In this document: positions 30,418 to 39,670 of the stretch, piece after piece | Layout of the letters: each line of letters starts with the position of its first letter | Position numbering within the stretch: position 1 is the first letter of the stretch | Origin: Kuafuiihalomonas sp050331295 | Lineage (GTDB): Bacteria; Myxococcota; Kuafuiibacteriia; Kuafuiibacteriales; Kuafuiibacteriaceae | Length of the DNA: 64,000 nucleotides | Direction: 5' to 3' | NCBI GenBank assembly: GCA_050331295.1 | Contig: JBHJGZ010000001.1 | Location: 186,001 to 250,000 of the forward strand | Notes under the pieces: model-generated | Seen by the model: the letters and a program-made list of their open reading frames with translations, nothing else | Databases searched by the model: none | Told to the model about the DNA's origin: nothing | Made by a program: the position numbers and the translations under genes

Positions 30418-32155
30418 GGGGCGGGTGTCCTTTGGGGTGCGCCGTCTGGGGAAACAAGAGATCGATGAATCGTTCGGCGGTCGGGCGGGGCTCGTGGTTG
30501 GCTAGACCAGGGCGTTCGTTCACTTCGATGATGCAATACTCGTCTTTTGTGATGTCGGGAACGATCATGTCCACCCCTGCGACCGGGAGATGTAGGGCGC
30601 GGGCCGCACGAAGAGCCGCTTCGCAGAGCCTGGGATGGACCCGGTCGCTGACGTCTTCGATGGTTCCGCCGGTATGGAGGTTTGCGGTGCGACGAACCGG
30701 CAATTCCACTCCCGTCGGCAACACGTCATCCAGCTCGTAACCCATGGTCCGAACGACCCGGATGGTCTCATCGTCGATGGGTATGGAGGATTCGCCGTCG
30801 GTTTGGGCTTTTCGACGCCGGCTGAGACGCTCGATCAGGTGTTGGATGGTGTGACTCCCGGTTCCCGTAACCCGGGGGGGGAGTCTCAAGGCCGACGCCA
30901 CCACCTGATCGCCGATCACCACCAACCGAAGGTCGGACCCCTCGATGAACGATTCCAGCATGACGGGACCGGAGGCGGATGCCGTTCGAATCGCGCGCTC
31001 CAGTTCGGCTTCGGTGGCAATGTCGACGAACACGTCTCGTCCTTGCTCCCCATCCACCGGCTTGACGACGACTCGTCCATGCCGGTGGAGAAAACTGGCG
31101 TTCTCCGGGTCGGTGCCCGCCATCTGTTGCTCGGGCACTTCGAGGTTCTCCCTCTTTAGGATCCGGCCTGTAACCCGCTTGTCGGCGCACGCGGACATGG
31201 CGACTGCCGAGGTGAGTTCGGACAGAGATTCTCGACAGAGAATGGAACGTCCTCCGTGGGTGAGGCGAAAGTAGTTCATTTCGGCATCGATCACGTGCAC
31301 GCCGATCCCCCTCCGCCGCGCTTCGTCGGTAATGATCCGAGCGTAGGGATTGAGGTTTTCTTCAACATCCTGCGCTGCATAGAGAGGCTCGTTGATGGCA
31401 TTCTTGTTCTTGACGCAGAAGACCGGAACCCGCCGGAAGCCCAAGCGCTCGTAGAGCCCGATGGCCGGACGATTGTCGTGCAGGACCGAAAGGTCCAGGT
31501 ACCGACGACCGACCCCGATGAAATCCTCGACCAATCGGCGAACCAGCGCCTCCCCCAAGCCCGGAATCGAGCAATTGGGGTCGACGGCCAGACACCATAG
31601 GCTGGAGCCGTTCTCGGGGTCTTGAAACGCTTCCACATGGTCGATGCCGATGACGCTCCCCAGCACCTCTCGGTTCGTCCGGGAGCGCGCTACCAGATAG
31701 CGAAAGCGTGGGTCCTCTCGGTGGTCGAAGACGAAGCCCACTCGCGTGGGCACCATTCGACGCTGCAGGTAGATTCTGTGCATCGCCTCCACGTCCGCTT
31801 CGGACTCGACCGGTTCCACTTCGAACGGCTGCACCTTCGGACCAGTTGGCTGATAGTCTGAAAAATACAGTCGATAGGTGTGGCTGGGGTCGAGGAATAG
31901 ATGATGGGGGGCGAGGGACAACAAGACGTGAGGGTCTCGGATGTAGAGTGCAATGTCTCTTTCTCCGGTGCGCTCTCGAGACAGGGTGTCCGCCAGGTGC
32001 TGGGCGTCGTGGAACGTGTGCCCAAATATGAGGCGCCCCCAACCGCTGTCGATGACCACCTCTTCTGGGAGCTCGCGTTTCACGCTGTCGGGGAGTTCTC
32101 CCCAGTTCCGGAGTGAGGGTGTCCTCAGGTCCAGGCTCGGGTCATCGCTCGTCAT
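30398..32155 (-). CDS. ngg: N-acetylglutaminylglutamine synthetase (GNAT plus ATP-grasp)
   Basis: This two-domain enzyme of 585 residues builds N-acetylglutaminylglutamine, the precursor of the osmoprotectant NAGGN. The first half is a GNAT acetyltransferase (LWCLAVDPNCSIPGLGEALVRRLVEDF, LHDNRPAIGLYERLGFRR). The second half (about 290-580) is an ATP-grasp ligase with RVVVKPVDGEQGRDVFVDI, a LRLVVIGDQVVASALRLPPRV segment and the metal-binding end CIIEVNERPGLANH, resembling cyanophycin- and glutathione-type ligases. ATG 32155 is preferred over an earlier start because it gives an ATGA overlap with the asnO stop. The coding strand has a C8 run at 30874-30881. Confidence 0.93.
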   Translation of the reverse strand: MTSDDPSLDLRTPSLRNWGELPDSVKRELPEEVVIDSGWGRLIFGHTFHDAQHLADTLSRERTGERDIALYIRDPHVLLSLAPHHLFLDPSHTYRLYFSDYQPTGPKVQPFEVEPVESEADVEAMHRIYLQRRMVPTRVGFVFDHREDPRFRYLVARSRTNREVLGSVIGIDHVEAFQDPENGSSLWCLAVDPNCSIPGLGEALVRRLVEDFIGVGRRYLDLSVLHDNRPAIGLYERLGFRRVPVFCVKNKNAINEPLYAAQDVEENLNPYARIITDEARRRGIGVHVIDAEMNYFRLTHGGRSILCRESLSELTSAVAMSACADKRVTGRILKRENLEVPEQQMAGTDPENASFLHRHGRVVVKPVDGEQGRDVFVDIATEAELERAIRTASASGPVMLESFIEGSDLRLVVIGDQVVASALRLPPRVTGTGSHTIQHLIERLSRRRKAQTDGESSIPIDDETIRVVRTMGYELDDVLPTGVELPVRRTANLHTGGTIEDVSDRVHPRLCEAALRAARALHLPVAGVDMIVPDITKDEYCIIEVNERPGLANHEPRPTAERFIDLLFPQTAHPKGHPPHETTKN

Positions 32156-33918
32156 AATCCGTTCTCCTGCAGCCAGATCTCGAGTAACGCGACCTGCCAA
32201 AGCTTGGATCCTCGGAGGGGCGTGATGTGGGCGGAGGGTTCGGATAGTAGTTGGTCGATGTACTCGGGCCGAAAGAGTCGCCTCTTCTTCGCGTCCGGAG
32301 CATGCAACGCATCTTTCACGAAGTCGAGATAGGGGCCTGAAATATACTTCAGCGCGGGCACGGGAAAGTAGCCTTTGGGGCGGTCGATGACCGCCGCCGG
32401 AATGATGTCCCGAGCCGCTTCTTTCAGAATGTACTTCCCGTCGCCCTTTACCTTGAGAGAGGAAGGAATGTGCGCCGCGAACTCCACCAGTTCGTGGTCG
32501 AGGAACGGAACCCGGGCCTCGAGGCCCCAGGCCATGGTCATGTTGTCGACACGTTTCACCGGGTCGTCCACCAGCATCACGGTGGTGTCGAGGCGCAATG
32601 CTTTCTGGGCTGGAAAGGGAGCACCCGCAGCCGCGAAGTGGTCGCTGACGAAACGTGTGCTTTCGTCGGCGCCCAGGTAGTCGGGATGGATCAGGCGCTC
32701 AAACTCCGCATGGTCTCGGTCGAAGAAGTGCGATCGGTACGTTTCGAACGCATCGTTCGCCGTCAACATCGGTGGGTACCAGTGGTATCCGGCAAAGACC
32801 TCGTCTGCCCCCTGGCCACTTTGCACCACCTTCACGTGGCGGGAGACTTCGCGGGAAAGAAGGAAGAAACCGATGTTGTCGTGGCTGACCATCGGCTCGG
32901 ACATCGCACGGACACACGAACGAAGATTCGGGAGCACGTCCCGAGTCGGCACCCGGATCTGGTGATGGTCGGTGCCGAAGTGCTTGGCCACGATATCCGA
33001 GTACTCGAACTCGTTTCCTCGCTCGCCTCCGGCATCCTCGAAACCGATGGAGAAAGTGGAAAGGCCAGCTTGCCCGTGTCGAGCCAGAAGTCCCACGATG
33101 AGGCTGGAGTCCAGGCCTCCAGATAGAAGCACACCCACCGGAACGTCCGCCACCAGACGCCGTTCGACCGCCCGGTCCAGCTCTTCGGTCAATCGATCCC
33201 TCCAGTCCTCTTCCGCTCCTTCATCGTCCTTGTCCGGATAGGTCAGCGTCCAATAGCGTCTATCGCTGACGCGGCCATCGGCCGAGATGTGACGGATGGT
33301 TGCAGGAGGAAGCTTTTGAATGCCCCGAAGAAGGGTTCGGGGTGGTGGGACCACGCTATGAAAGGTGAAATAGTGGTGGAGCGCGACCGGGTCGAGCTGC
33401 GTGTCGACATCGCCGCGTGCGAGGAGGGCCGGCAGCGAGGAAGCGAAGTGGACGCCCCTCGGGAGGTGCTGCACGTAAAGGGGTTTGATGCCGAGGCGGT
33501 CCCGCGCGAGGAGGAGTGAGCCGTCCCTCCAGTCGTACGCGACGAACGCGAACATGCCGTTGAGACGCTCCACGAAGCTTGGCCCGAATCGGCGAAGCCC
33601 TTTCAGAATGACCTCGGTATCGCCGGTGGAAAAGAAGCGGTCCCCAGCCTGGATGAGTTCCTTTCGGAGCTCCGGATAGTTGTAGATGGCCCCGTTGTAG
33701 ACCAGGCTCAGACCGGATTCGGCATCCACCATGGGCTGGCTGGCTTGAACCGAAAGGTCGATGATCTCGAGCCTTCGGTGCCCGAACGCCACCGGACCCC
33801 GGGTCCAGACCCCGTTTCCGTCGGGCCCTCTCGGGGCCAAGACGTCCAGGGACCGCTCCAAGGGGGCCAAGCCGGGAGTTTCGTGATTCCAGGAGAACGC
33901 GCCCGCAAAGCCGCACAT
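32152..33918 (-). CDS. asnO: glutamine-hydrolysing asparagine synthase-like amidotransferase of the NAGGN system
   Basis: This 588-residue class II amidotransferase is thought to amidate N-acetylglutaminylglutamine to NAGGN. Cys2 in MCGFAGAF is the nucleophile of the glutaminase domain, with LAPRGPDGNG, YNGAIYNYPELRKEL and GDTEVILKGL following. From about residue 230 is the synthetase domain with the ATP pyrophosphatase loop VGVLLSGGLDSSLIVGLL and RVPFLDHELVEFAA. It is the first gene of the operon asnO-ngg-M42 peptidase, the same order as in other NAGGN producers. Expression probably responds to osmotic stress, as in Pseudomonas and rhizobia. A near-perfect palindrome lies about 50 bases upstream. 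Confidence 0.94.
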   Translation of the reverse strand: MCGFAGAFSWNHETPGLAPLERSLDVLAPRGPDGNGVWTRGPVAFGHRRLEIIDLSVQASQPMVDAESGLSLVYNGAIYNYPELRKELIQAGDRFFSTGDTEVILKGLRRFGPSFVERLNGMFAFVAYDWRDGSLLLARDRLGIKPLYVQHLPRGVHFASSLPALLARGDVDTQLDPVALHHYFTFHSVVPPPRTLLRGIQKLPPATIRHISADGRVSDRRYWTLTYPDKDDEGAEEDWRDRLTEELDRAVERRLVADVPVGVLLSGGLDSSLIVGLLARHGQAGLSTFSIGFEDAGGERGNEFEYSDIVAKHFGTDHHQIRVPTRDVLPNLRSCVRAMSEPMVSHDNIGFFLLSREVSRHVKVVQSGQGADEVFAGYHWYPPMLTANDAFETYRSHFFDRDHAEFERLIHPDYLGADESTRFVSDHFAAAGAPFPAQKALRLDTTVMLVDDPVKRVDNMTMAWGLEARVPFLDHELVEFAAHIPSSLKVKGDGKYILKEAARDIIPAAVIDRPKGYFPVPALKYISGPYLDFVKDALHAPDAKKRRLFRPEYIDQLLSEPSAHITPLRGSKLWQVALLEIWLQENGL

Positions 33919-33968
33919 GCTCTCACGGCTACCACGGGCCCCCGGCGAAACCGCTGAAACTCCGGGAA

Positions 33969-33986
33969 ACGAAGAAGCTTTTTCGT
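33969..33986. promoter_or_regulatory. 18-base near-palindrome upstream of the NAGGN operon
   Basis: ACGAAGAAG/CTTTTTCGT are two abutting 9-base arms with one mismatch, centred on AAGCTT, 51-68 bases upstream of the asnO ATG. Position and symmetry suit a dimeric regulator. A second partial copy (GACAAAGAAG) lies nearby at about 34001. No regulator is identified. Confidence 0.35.
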
Positions 33987-34034
33987 CGGTTTCTCAGCCC
34001 GACAAAGAAGCGCGAGATGTCCAGCGCCTTGTCG

Positions 34035-35465
34035 TCAAGCCCACATGGCGTCGATTGTGCCCTGTGCCACGTCGGGATTGCCGAAGCGGTCCACGTCGAC
34101 ACCCATCGCGCGAGCCACCGTGGCCAGCAGGTCCCCATGGTGACGTCCGTGCAGTCGGTAGATCCGGTGACTGGCGTTGTTCGGGTCCCCATCTCCGATG
34201 AGTGGAAATCGGATCAACTGGCCAGTCCGGAACTGGCCGTGGGCGTTCCCGACCACGAACCAGGGGAGCCGGGTGACGTCGTGACTGCCTTCCGCGATAT
34301 GGGACGTGACCAGGACCAGGGTGTGGTCGAGGAGGCTGGAACCGTCGGGCTCTCTCAGCTCGGCCAGGAGGTCGAGAAGCTCGATGAACTTGTCGAGCCT
34401 CATGCGCTGCATCCGCCCGATGGCTGCCTGGGCATCCGGATGGGTGAGGGACGGGCTGTCCCCACTCACCGCGTGGTCCAGGTCGTGCCAGCCTTGGGTG
34501 CCCCACTGGCCGTTGGTGTAGCCGAACTCGTAGTCGGGAGGATTGTCGATGACCAGTGAGACCACCCGGGTCGTGTCGGTGTGGATGGCTGCCGCGGCCA
34601 GTCGCACCATGGCGTCCACCTTCACGCTCCAGCGCCGGTTGTTCAGGTTTCCGGCTTGATATCGGTCATTGAGGTTGCGGTACGGATCCAGAACCGATTC
34701 CGGAGGCCTAAAGGTGTCTCGTCCGGCGCCGAGGGACCGACGGGATTCGAGGTCGCTCCGGAGGTCCCGTAACTGCTGGATCTTTTCCCGGTCTTCCGTC
34801 CCCAGCCGGCCCATCAGGCGGTCGAAGTCGCTTCGAACCAGATCAAAAATGGCGGCGTTCCGGGCTGACCGTTCGTCGGTGCCTGCGACCGGTTCGGGAA
34901 ACAAACGCCGGTAGGCCCCGTCGGGGTTCGTTTCGTAGGACAGTCGCTGCCCGGGCCCCGAGAATGAAGCGTAGCCGGAGTTTCCGTGTTCCCGGCCGGC
35001 GATCTCGAATGAACGGAGCCGCGTAACCGGTGTTCGATTGATGGAGTCAGCCACCAGTTGGTCGATGGAGATGCTTCCAGCCAGCGAGCCATCCCCGTTC
35101 AAGCGGTTGTTGGCGGTCAGCTGGTGCGAGGTTCCGTTGATGTGGGCATTGCTGGGGGAGGTGGGGTCCCGTCGAGTGCTCACCATGTCCAAGTTCTCGA
35201 ATAGGTTGATCATGGACTTGTAGCGCTCCAGAGGCGCGTAGGCGCCACCGAATTGCCAATCGTCGCCGCTGAACACCGGACCGGAGCCTCGAGCCGATGG
35301 CTCCCAGGTTCCCCGTCGAAAGCCGGTGGCCAGGTCGACGTGCAGCAAACGCAGCGGAATCGCGCCCTGCGCGAAGGCGCTGGAGGATTTGAACCAGGGA
35401 ATGCTTGAGCCCACGGTCGTGGCGGCCAGAAGCTTCAGGGCGCGTCGTCGGTCGAAAGTCGTCAT
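34035..35465 (-). CDS. DUF1552 protein with Tat-type signal
   Basis: The protein has 476 residues. The N-terminus MTTFDRRRALKLLAATTVGSSIPWF has a DRRRALKLL motif like a twin-arginine signal, predicting export in folded form. The rest matches DUF1552: LLHVDLATGFRRG, then SNAHINGTSHQLTAN, SISIDQLVADSIN, LVIDNPPDYEFGYTNGQWGTQGWHDLDHA and LVTSHIAEGSHDVTRLPWFVVGN. DUF1552 proteins are alkaline phosphatase/sulfatase-fold-like, of unknown function, and almost always sit next to a DUF1592 protein, as here (20 bases upstream, same strand). The pair is typical of Planctomycetes, Verrucomicrobia and Myxococcota. Confidence 0.9.
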   Translation of the reverse strand: MTTFDRRRALKLLAATTVGSSIPWFKSSSAFAQGAIPLRLLHVDLATGFRRGTWEPSARGSGPVFSGDDWQFGGAYAPLERYKSMINLFENLDMVSTRRDPTSPSNAHINGTSHQLTANNRLNGDGSLAGSISIDQLVADSINRTPVTRLRSFEIAGREHGNSGYASFSGPGQRLSYETNPDGAYRRLFPEPVAGTDERSARNAAIFDLVRSDFDRLMGRLGTEDREKIQQLRDLRSDLESRRSLGAGRDTFRPPESVLDPYRNLNDRYQAGNLNNRRWSVKVDAMVRLAAAAIHTDTTRVVSLVIDNPPDYEFGYTNGQWGTQGWHDLDHAVSGDSPSLTHPDAQAAIGRMQRMRLDKFIELLDLLAELREPDGSSLLDHTLVLVTSHIAEGSHDVTRLPWFVVGNAHGQFRTGQLIRFPLIGDGDPNNASHRIYRLHGRHHGDLLATVARAMGVDVDRFGNPDVAQGTIDAMWA

Positions 35466-35484
35466 GACATGTATCCTCTCGGTC

Positions 35485-37218
35485 TCACTGGGGTGGGGGG
35501 AGCGTCCGAAACGAGTGCGTTCCGACCAAGGCCACTACGAGACTCTGCAGGCCCTGCTCAGGGTCTCGTGCGATCTGCGTCAGCGCCCAGATCTCACACT
35601 GGTCTTGAGAGGCCTCGAGCCGACCTAGTGCGTACCGGAACCAATGGGTGGTCATGCAGTAGGCGGCCTGCTCACTTTCGGCCAGAGCGGTGGCCAGTTC
35701 GACGCCACCGTCGATCTCGGTTCCGCCGAGGGCGTTCGGGAGGGAACCGCTCGCGTCCACGGGACACCCGTTCTCTACGGTGCGGTAGCGACCCAAGGCA
35801 TCGTAGTTCTCCAGCGCGAAGCCCGCACCGTCGATGGCTTCATGACACGCCTGACATTCGGCAGATCCGCTGTGGGCCCGTTCTACTCGGTCTCGGGTCG
35901 TGCAAACGCCAGGCGCGTTCGGATTCTGGCTTTGGTCCAAAACTCCGGGCGGCGGGGCAGGAACGCCGGTACACATCACGCTGTTCAGAAGCGTCACGCC
36001 GCGGAAGATGGGAGAGTGGGCGATACCGTGGGATGTCGAGGCCAGGAGGCCCGGCTGGGTCAGGACGCCTCGTCGTTGGCTCGGGTCGAGCTCCACGTAC
36101 GTCAAAGCGTCGGTCCCCGGGGCCGGAACCCCGAAGATGGGCGCCAGGCGGTCGTTCACAAAGCCGTAGCGGCCGGCAAGGAGACTTTCAAAGGAATCGT
36201 CTACCCAAAAGGCGTGATTCACGTACTCGTACAGCGAGGCCTTGAGGTCTGCCCGAAGCGCAGGTGTGTTCTCCGGGAAGAGGCCCTCGTCGAGGTCGAG
36301 TTCATCGATGTCTTCAAAATCGAGCCATTCGGAAAAGAAACGAGCCATCTGCGCCTCGGCACGAGGATCCGACAGCATGCGACGAGCCTCGGCTCGGACG
36401 CCTTCCTCGGAGGCAAGGTCTCCGCGCTCTGCGGCGGCGAACAACTGATCGTCCGGCATGGTTCCCCACAGGAAATACGAAAGTCGACTTGCAACTTCGT
36501 ATCCGCTGAGCTCCGCACCCGACTGACCGAACTCGGGACGATAGAGAAACGACGGCGATTGAAGGAGCGCCGTGGCCAGCATCCCGCCGGCGGTTTCCAG
36601 TCCGTAGGCGGTGCGTGCTTGGTCGACGAAGCCCTGGAGCGTGCCTTGCTCCTCGGGAGTGAGTGGGCGTCGATAGGCGTGAAATCCGAGGGACTCCACC
36701 AGAGTCCGGGCGCAGGTCTCATCGTTGGCGTCGGGCGCACACGGAGCCCATGCGTCGAACTGCGATGCCAAGGAATCGCCGATGGCTTCCGAAGCTTCCA
36801 CGAATCGTTCTACCCCGAGGTCCGTGATGGCTTGCCCGCGCTCGTTGTTGGAGAAGCCTCCCACCGTCTCGTCCGAAAGAAGATTCACGGTTGGGAGTTC
36901 AGCCTCCGGAAACAGGTCTTCGACGGTCCGCTGGTACTCGCTGGGTGTCAGTCGCCGAATGGGCGCGGTAGCGGTTTGGAAAGCGACCGCCTCGCACGCC
37001 GCCGCATCCGGGGTGGGAGAGCCCCCCCCGCCTCCCCCGCCCGGCCCGAACGGGGAGTCTACTCCGGCGCCCGTTCCGTCGTCTCCCGCAATGGGATCCG
37101 AACCCGAGCCGTTTGGGGATGCGGATTCGTCGGCGGTAGGTGTGCCGACGATCCCGGTACAGCCGGTCCAGCACCACACCAGACCGAAGAGCGCCTTGCG
37201 CTTCACAGGATCCATCAT
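35485..37218 (-). CDS. DUF1592-family multidomain lipoprotein (DUF1587/1595/1592/1588/1585)
   Basis: This exported lipoprotein of 577 residues has a hydrophobic start ending in a Cys (WCWTGC), then a Gly/Pro/Asp-rich linker with a G7 stretch. The domains follow in the usual order. DUF1587 (RRLTPSEYQRTVEDLF) comes first, then DUF1595 (FHAYRRPLTPEEQGTL). DUF1592 (YEVASRLSYFLWGTMPDDQLF) is next, followed by DUF1588 (RRGVLTQPGLLASTSHG through HSGSAECQACHEAIDGAGFALENYDALG) and DUF1585 at the end. A CQACH sequence within DUF1588 looks haem-c-like but is a constant family feature of uncertain meaning. Function is unknown. It is co-transcribed with the DUF1552 gene and diverges from modA. Confidence 0.91.
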   Translation of the reverse strand: MMDPVKRKALFGLVWCWTGCTGIVGTPTADESASPNGSGSDPIAGDDGTGAGVDSPFGPGGGGGGGSPTPDAAACEAVAFQTATAPIRRLTPSEYQRTVEDLFPEAELPTVNLLSDETVGGFSNNERGQAITDLGVERFVEASEAIGDSLASQFDAWAPCAPDANDETCARTLVESLGFHAYRRPLTPEEQGTLQGFVDQARTAYGLETAGGMLATALLQSPSFLYRPEFGQSGAELSGYEVASRLSYFLWGTMPDDQLFAAAERGDLASEEGVRAEARRMLSDPRAEAQMARFFSEWLDFEDIDELDLDEGLFPENTPALRADLKASLYEYVNHAFWVDDSFESLLAGRYGFVNDRLAPIFGVPAPGTDALTYVELDPSQRRGVLTQPGLLASTSHGIAHSPIFRGVTLLNSVMCTGVPAPPPGVLDQSQNPNAPGVCTTRDRVERAHSGSAECQACHEAIDGAGFALENYDALGRYRTVENGCPVDASGSLPNALGGTEIDGGVELATALAESEQAAYCMTTHWFRYALGRLEASQDQCEIWALTQIARDPEQGLQSLVVALVGTHSFRTLPPPQ

Positions 37219-37293
37219 GTCCTCGTTCCTTGGTGCCGGATGAAGGGGTCAGAAAAAGTCTGGGGGTTTTGAAAAAATGCGATACTTCGCGCC

Positions 37294-38103
37294 ATGTCGT
37301 CCGTTCTGTCGCGACGCCCGGCTCGTGGTGTTCGTGCGCTCCTATGGATTCCTTTCATCGGTGCATGCGAAGTTGCAAACTTCGGCTGCCGGGGAACAGA
37401 GAGCGCAGGCATTCAGACCTTGAACGTGTGGGCCGCTTCGTCGCTCACGGGTGTATTTCAAAACCTGGCCGAGCGCTATGAGGCAGCTCATCCCGATGTC
37501 GAAGTTCGGCTTCAATTCGCGGGATCTCAGGTTCTCCGACTTCAGCTGGAGCAAGGAGGAATGGCGGATGTGTATGCTTCTGCCCACGTGGAGCACATGC
37601 AGGCCCTGGTGCAACAGGGCCTGGTCTCGAAGCCGGAAACGCTGTGCACCAACGACTTGGTGATGGTGGTTCCGTCCGCGAATCCATCGAGCCTTGCAAC
37701 GTTCGACGATCTGTTGAGGGCCGAGAGATTGGTGGTGGGATCCCGCGCGGTTCCGGTGGGGCGTTATACCGAAGCGATGTTCGTGAAAGCGGAAACGGTG
37801 TTTGGTCGTTCGTGGGTGAGAGGTGTTCAACGACACATCGTGTCCCGAGAAGCAAATGTACGACTGGTCCGTTCCAAGGTCGTCCTCGGAGAAGCAGATG
37901 CAGCGCTGGTCTATCGAAGCGACGCTTTGGGCGTGCCGGAGCTCGAGATGATCGAGCTCCCGGAGGCAGTCCAGGTCCGAGCTCGCTACGAGATCGCCGC
38001 GGTTTCGGGAGCCGGCCCGACGGCCTCGCGGTTCATCGAATTCGTGCGTTCTCCGGAAGCACATGACGCACTCCGGACGCATGGTTTTGGAGCCCCGTCA
38101 TGA
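37294..38103 (+). CDS. modA: molybdate ABC transporter substrate-binding protein
   Basis: ModA (269 residues) captures molybdate (or tungstate) in the periplasm. It has a signal sequence with a possible lipobox IGAC near residue 25. The mature start is TLNVWAASSLTGVFQNLAERYEAAHPDVEVRLQFAGSQVLRLQLEQGGMADVYASA, where the Ser residues of AASSL and the GS pair bind the oxyanion. A VRSKVVLGEADAALVYRSDA segment is also conserved. It is the first gene of modABC with 4-base overlaps, and diverges from the DUF1592 gene over 75 bases. No ModE-type box was recognised. Confidence 0.93.
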   Translation: MSSVLSRRPARGVRALLWIPFIGACEVANFGCRGTESAGIQTLNVWAASSLTGVFQNLAERYEAAHPDVEVRLQFAGSQVLRLQLEQGGMADVYASAHVEHMQALVQQGLVSKPETLCTNDLVMVVPSANPSSLATFDDLLRAERLVVGSRAVPVGRYTEAMFVKAETVFGRSWVRGVQRHIVSREANVRLVRSKVVLGEADAALVYRSDALGVPELEMIELPEAVQVRARYEIAAVSGAGPTASRFIEFVRSPEAHDALRTHGFGAPS

Positions 38104-38900
38104 AGGAGTCGGGGGCGTCTCCCCGGTCACCAGAGGCTTGGGTCCAAGCCACCTCGGTCACCCTGTCGGGCGTGTTGCTCTTCTTCATGGCCCTTCCGGT
38201 CGTGGCGCTGGTGTTGTCTTCGTCACCGGTTCAGATCTGGGCCGGCCTGCAGAATCCGCTATTCCTCCCTGCTTTCCGTCTCACGCTGATCACAACTGGA
38301 GTCAGCCTCGGGCTGGTGGCCCTCACCGGAACGCCTTTGGCGTGGTGGCTCGCATCCCGTCCGGATCCGGCGTCCAGAATGGTCAGGGTGTTGGTGGACA
38401 TCCCCATCGTGCTGCCTCCGGCCGTGATGGGCGTCGCGCTTCTTCAGGCGTTCGGTCGGCGCGGCCTGTTGGGCCCAGTCCTCGAGGCTGCGGGCCTGCA
38501 CATCCCGTTCACGACGGCCGCGGTGGTGTTGGCGCAGGTGGTGGTCTCGGCTCCGTTCTTCGTGCAAAGCGCCGTGTCCGCCTTTCGCACCGTCGACTTC
38601 GATGCGCTGGTGGTAGCTCGGACGTTGGGCGCTTCGGCTCATGATGCGTTCTTCCAGGTCGCGCTTCCGGCCGCCGCTCCCGGTCTCGTGAGTGGATGCG
38701 CGTTGGCGTGGGCCCGTTCTGCCGGTGAGTTCGGCGCCACGCTGCTCTTCGCGGGCAACCTGACCGGCACCACCCAGACGTTGCCTCTTGCAATCTACAC
38801 CGCCCTCGAATCCGACCTGGAGGTCGCGGTGGCCCTATCCCTGATCTTGAGCGCCACCTCCGTCGTCGTACTGGTGAGTCTCAGGAGCCATTGGGGATGA
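38100..38900 (+). CDS. modB: molybdate ABC transporter permease
   Basis: ModB (266 residues) forms the membrane channel of the molybdate importer. Five to six hydrophobic helices surround the EAA-type coupling loop (FDALVVARTLGASAHDAFFQVALPAAAPGLVSG), which docks on ModC. LTGTPLAWWLASR and DIPIVLPPAVMGVALL are typical. ATG 38100 overlaps the modA stop (ATGA), and the modC ATG overlaps its own stop in the same way. Confidence 0.94.
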   Translation: MKESGASPRSPEAWVQATSVTLSGVLLFFMALPVVALVLSSSPVQIWAGLQNPLFLPAFRLTLITTGVSLGLVALTGTPLAWWLASRPDPASRMVRVLVDIPIVLPPAVMGVALLQAFGRRGLLGPVLEAAGLHIPFTTAAVVLAQVVVSAPFFVQSAVSAFRTVDFDALVVARTLGASAHDAFFQVALPAAAPGLVSGCALAWARSAGEFGATLLFAGNLTGTTQTLPLAIYTALESDLEVAVALSLILSATSVVVLVSLRSHWG

Positions 38901-39646
38901 AATGGCAGGTCGCGATTCGGGCTCAGCTCGCGTCGTTCGATCTCGACGTGGCGCTTCAAGGCGATGAGCGCGCATTGGTGGTTGGACCCAACGGGTCAGG
39001 CAAGACCACCCTCCTCCGCATGATGGTCGGGGCCCAACGACCGGATGAAGGCTCGATTCAAATCGGTGGCGTGACGGTGTTCGACGAGGCTCGAGGCATC
39101 GACGTGCTCCCCGAGCATCGGGCGGTGGGCTACGTCCCCCAAGGGTTCGGGCTCTTTCCCCACGCCTCGGTTCTCGACAACGTGGCCTTCGGTCTTCGGT
39201 ACGCACATCGGGTTCGGGGCGGCTCGAAGATGCCTCGCGCTCAGCGAGAGCAGGTCGCAACGGAAATGCTCGAACAGCTGGATTCGGTCCATCTCAGCCA
39301 CCGGAAGCCGGAGCGGCTGTCGGGCGGGGAGCAGCAGCGCGTCGCCCTCGCTCGGGCCCTGATGACCCGACCCCGGCTCTTGTTGATGGATGAGCCGCTA
39401 TCGGCCATGGACGCAGCGGCTCGTCGTCGGTTCAGGACCTATCTCTCTCAGGAGCTTCGTCGACAGGCGGTCCCGGCGTTGTGGGTCACCCATGACCCCC
39501 GCGACGTCTGGGCGTTCGACGGGCCGGTGTTCGTGCTGGAGGCGGGTCGGATCGTTCAGACCGGATCCGCACGAACGCTGTTCGAGGATCCACGAACCGA
39601 CTTCGTGGCGGAGTTTTTTGGTCTTCCCGCTCCGGCCGACTCCTGA
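38897..39646 (+). CDS. modC: molybdate ABC transporter ATP-binding protein
   Basis: ModC (249 residues) energises molybdate uptake. It shows Walker A GPNGSGKTT, the Q-loop VPQGFGLFPHASV, the signature LSGGEQQRVALARAL, Walker B RLLLMDEPLSAMD and the switch His in WVTHDPRDVW. It lacks the C-terminal molybdate-binding TOBE domain of E. coli ModC and stops shortly after the ATPase core. ATG 38897 is preferred over TTG 38891 because it forms the ATGA overlap with modB. Confidence 0.93.
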   Translation: MKWQVAIRAQLASFDLDVALQGDERALVVGPNGSGKTTLLRMMVGAQRPDEGSIQIGGVTVFDEARGIDVLPEHRAVGYVPQGFGLFPHASVLDNVAFGLRYAHRVRGGSKMPRAQREQVATEMLEQLDSVHLSHRKPERLSGGEQQRVALARALMTRPRLLLMDEPLSAMDAAARRRFRTYLSQELRRQAVPALWVTHDPRDVWAFDGPVFVLEAGRIVQTGSARTLFEDPRTDFVAEFFGLPAPADS

Positions 39647-39670
39647 CTCCGCCGCGGACCAGGTGCGTTC

